Below the pieces are notes generated by a model. The model did no database searches and was not told the origin of the DNA. It worked only from the letters and a program-made list of their open reading frames with translations. 7,830 nt of DNA from an uncultured Hyphomicrobiales bacterium (GTDB taxonomy: Bacteria; Pseudomonadota; Alphaproteobacteria; Rhizobiales; CAJQND01). Shown here piece after piece: positions 6,987-7,830 of this stretch. Position 1 is the first letter of the stretch. The number at the start of each line of letters is the position of its first letter. The stretch covers positions 1-7,830 of the forward strand of contig CAJQND010000016.1 of NCBI GenBank assembly GCA_905479595.1. The letters run 5' to 3'. Position numbers and translations under genes: made by a program.

Positions 6987-7477
6987 TGAAAATGAACAAT
7001 GATGAAAACATGAAACGGCTTGAACTGGTTTTGGACGCCTATGGTGCTGATCCACAACGCTGGCCAGCAGACGAGCGCGAAACTCTGGTTCGTGAGGCGA
7101 AATCGCCGGAGGGACTTGCCCTCATGGCTGAGGCGGCGGGTATTGATGCGATGCTGAATGCGCTGCCCCAACCGGTTATGCCTGCCGGTGCGCTGGAGCG
7201 AATGATGGCGACGGTTCCTGGGCGCGAGACCAGTGCGGAAATTGTTGACTTCAGCAAAGTGCGCAAATCGGGAAAGAACCAGATGTTTCGTGAGTTTGTT
7301 CCTGCTGCCGTTGCAGTTGCTGCATGTCTCGTGCTCGGGGTGATGCTTGGGACCTCTCAGCTTGCCGAGCAATATTTACCAGCGAACATGGTTGTGGCCT
7401 CGAATGATACCACGCTTCAGGATGGCTCTGTGCTTGATCTTGATGATGGCGGGTTTGAAGATGGAGAAGTGCTGTGA
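6986..7477 (+). CDS. Single-pass membrane protein, probable anti-sigma factor
   Basis: With ATG 6986 the product has 163 residues. The start is chosen because its A is the last base of the sigma stop (TGATG); GTG 6980 or 6983 and ATG 6992 are alternatives. The N-terminal ~100 residues are soluble and should be cytoplasmic. They begin with LELVLDAYGADPQRWPADER (about 12-31), a motif I recognise from alphaproteobacterial proteins of unknown function often found beside sigma genes. A hydrophobic helix spans about 105-122 (FVPAAVAVAACLVLGVML). A ~40-residue C-terminal tail, rich in Asp and Glu near its end (LDLDDGGFEDGEVL), should lie in the periplasm. This topology matches membrane anti-sigma factors such as CnrY, although I see no zinc-binding HxxxCxxC motif. 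The role as anti-sigma factor is inferred from topology and from its place between the sigma and sensor genes; sequence alone does not prove it. Confidence 0.75.
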   Translation: MKMNNDENMKRLELVLDAYGADPQRWPADERETLVREAKSPEGLALMAEAAGIDAMLNALPQPVMPAGALERMMATVPGRETSAEIVDFSKVRKSGKNQMFREFVPAAVAVAACLVLGVMLGTSQLAEQYLPANMVVASNDTTLQDGSVLDLDDGGFEDGEVL

Positions 7478-7830
7478 GTGATAAAGACACTGCCGGTAGC
7501 AAATCAGTCAATCCACCAGCGCAACCTGCGCCAAATCCGGCAAAATCAGGTCGCGGGATGAAAATTGCGCTCATTGTGTCTTTAATGTTGAACGCATTGT
7601 TTGTCGGTGCCATTGGCATGCGGGTTTATCATGTGAAGCAAACGGGCGGATGGCACCATGAGCGCCCCGGGCCAGGTCCAAAAATGGGAATGGGTAGGTT
7701 TTTCCACGAACTGCCCAAAGCGCGACGTGAGGAATTACGTAAAAAATTCTCCACTAAAAGAGTGGAGATGCGGGCACATCACAAAGCGTCGCGGGAAGCA
7801 AAAGAAGAGGTCATTACACTCTTACGTGCT
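7474..7830 (+). CDS. Periplasmic heavy-metal sensor-like protein (Metal_resist/CnrX type), 3' end outside the window
   Basis: The frame is open from GTG 7474 to the window edge, giving 119 residues without a stop. GTG 7474 overlaps the preceding TGA by four bases (GTGA), a standard coupled start. Residues 1-28 are polar and Pro-rich (PPAQPAPNPA) and should be cytoplasmic. A signal anchor helix follows at about 30-49 (KIALIVSLMLNALFVGAIGM). The periplasmic part starts with possible metal ligands (H53, H61, H62, M71, M73, H78) and continues as a charged helix: FFHELPKARREELRKKF, then RVEMRAHHKASREAKEEVITLLRA. This matches the opening of the helical-hairpin fold of Metal_resist/CnrX/CpxP-like proteins, where an 'LP..RR..LR' helix leads the fold. 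In CnrX such a protein senses Ni/Co and releases sigma factor CnrH through CnrY. Here the metal, and even metal sensing itself, are unproven, because half of the protein is missing. Confidence 0.78.
   Translation, partial: MSDKDTAGSKSVNPPAQPAPNPAKSGRGMKIALIVSLMLNALFVGAIGMRVYHVKQTGGWHHERPGPGPKMGMGRFFHELPKARREELRKKFSTKRVEMRAHHKASREAKEEVITLLRA

Noticed and set aside
5934..7055. A 373-codon open frame on the minus strand opposite the EF-hand, sigma and anti-sigma genes
   Set aside because: It runs antisense through three genes with clear domains, and its translation is rich in His, Cys, Phe and Gln without any recognisable motif. It is a by-product of the codon use of the + strand genes.
7749..7767. 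Perfect 7-base inverted repeat CTCCACT/AGTGGAG with a five-base loop
   Set aside because: It lies inside the coding sequence of the sensor-like protein, has no T-run after it and no clear role; one such short repeat is expected by chance in a window of this size.

Overview
The window reads as chromosomal DNA of an alphaproteobacterium, most likely a member of the Hyphomicrobiales (Rhizobiales) or a close relative. This is inferred from three things. The first is the order Do-type protease, OmpR-family regulator, histidine kinase, glnE, which I recall as a recurring arrangement in that group. The second is a small protein of the 'YGADPxRWP' type, also familiar from Alphaproteobacteria. The third is the moderate G+C codon use. 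All genes lie on the + strand. I see no mobile element, tRNA, rRNA or CRISPR array.

Left part (1-2780): the window opens inside the C-terminal PDZ region of a DegP/HtrA-like periplasmic protease. A 213-base gap full of inverted repeats follows and ends in a strong intrinsic terminator. After it come an OmpR/PhoB response regulator and its HAMP-type sensor histidine kinase, which overlap by 11 bases if the GTG start is right. A protease beside a membrane two-component system suggests envelope or protein-quality sensing, but the stimulus cannot be read from the sequence.

Middle (2799-5738): glnE follows the kinase after 18 bases. It encodes the full-length bifunctional glutamine synthetase adenylyltransferase/adenylyl-removing enzyme, with both nucleotidyltransferase active sites intact. 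The spacing implies co-transcription with the two-component system.

Right part (5844-7830): this is a compact four-gene set. It holds an exported protein with four canonical EF-hand loops, an ECF-type sigma factor starting with TTG, a single-pass membrane protein that is probably its anti-sigma factor, and the start of a membrane-anchored periplasmic protein resembling Metal_resist/CnrX-type sensors (cut by the window end). The last three overlap by 1 and 4 bases and are almost certainly translationally coupled. Together they look like a trans-envelope switch: a periplasmic sensor and a membrane anti-sigma hold an ECF sigma factor inactive until a signal arrives, possibly a metal ion. The EF-hand protein, 45 bases upstream, may be a partner or a target. 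This set is the most interesting part of the window.
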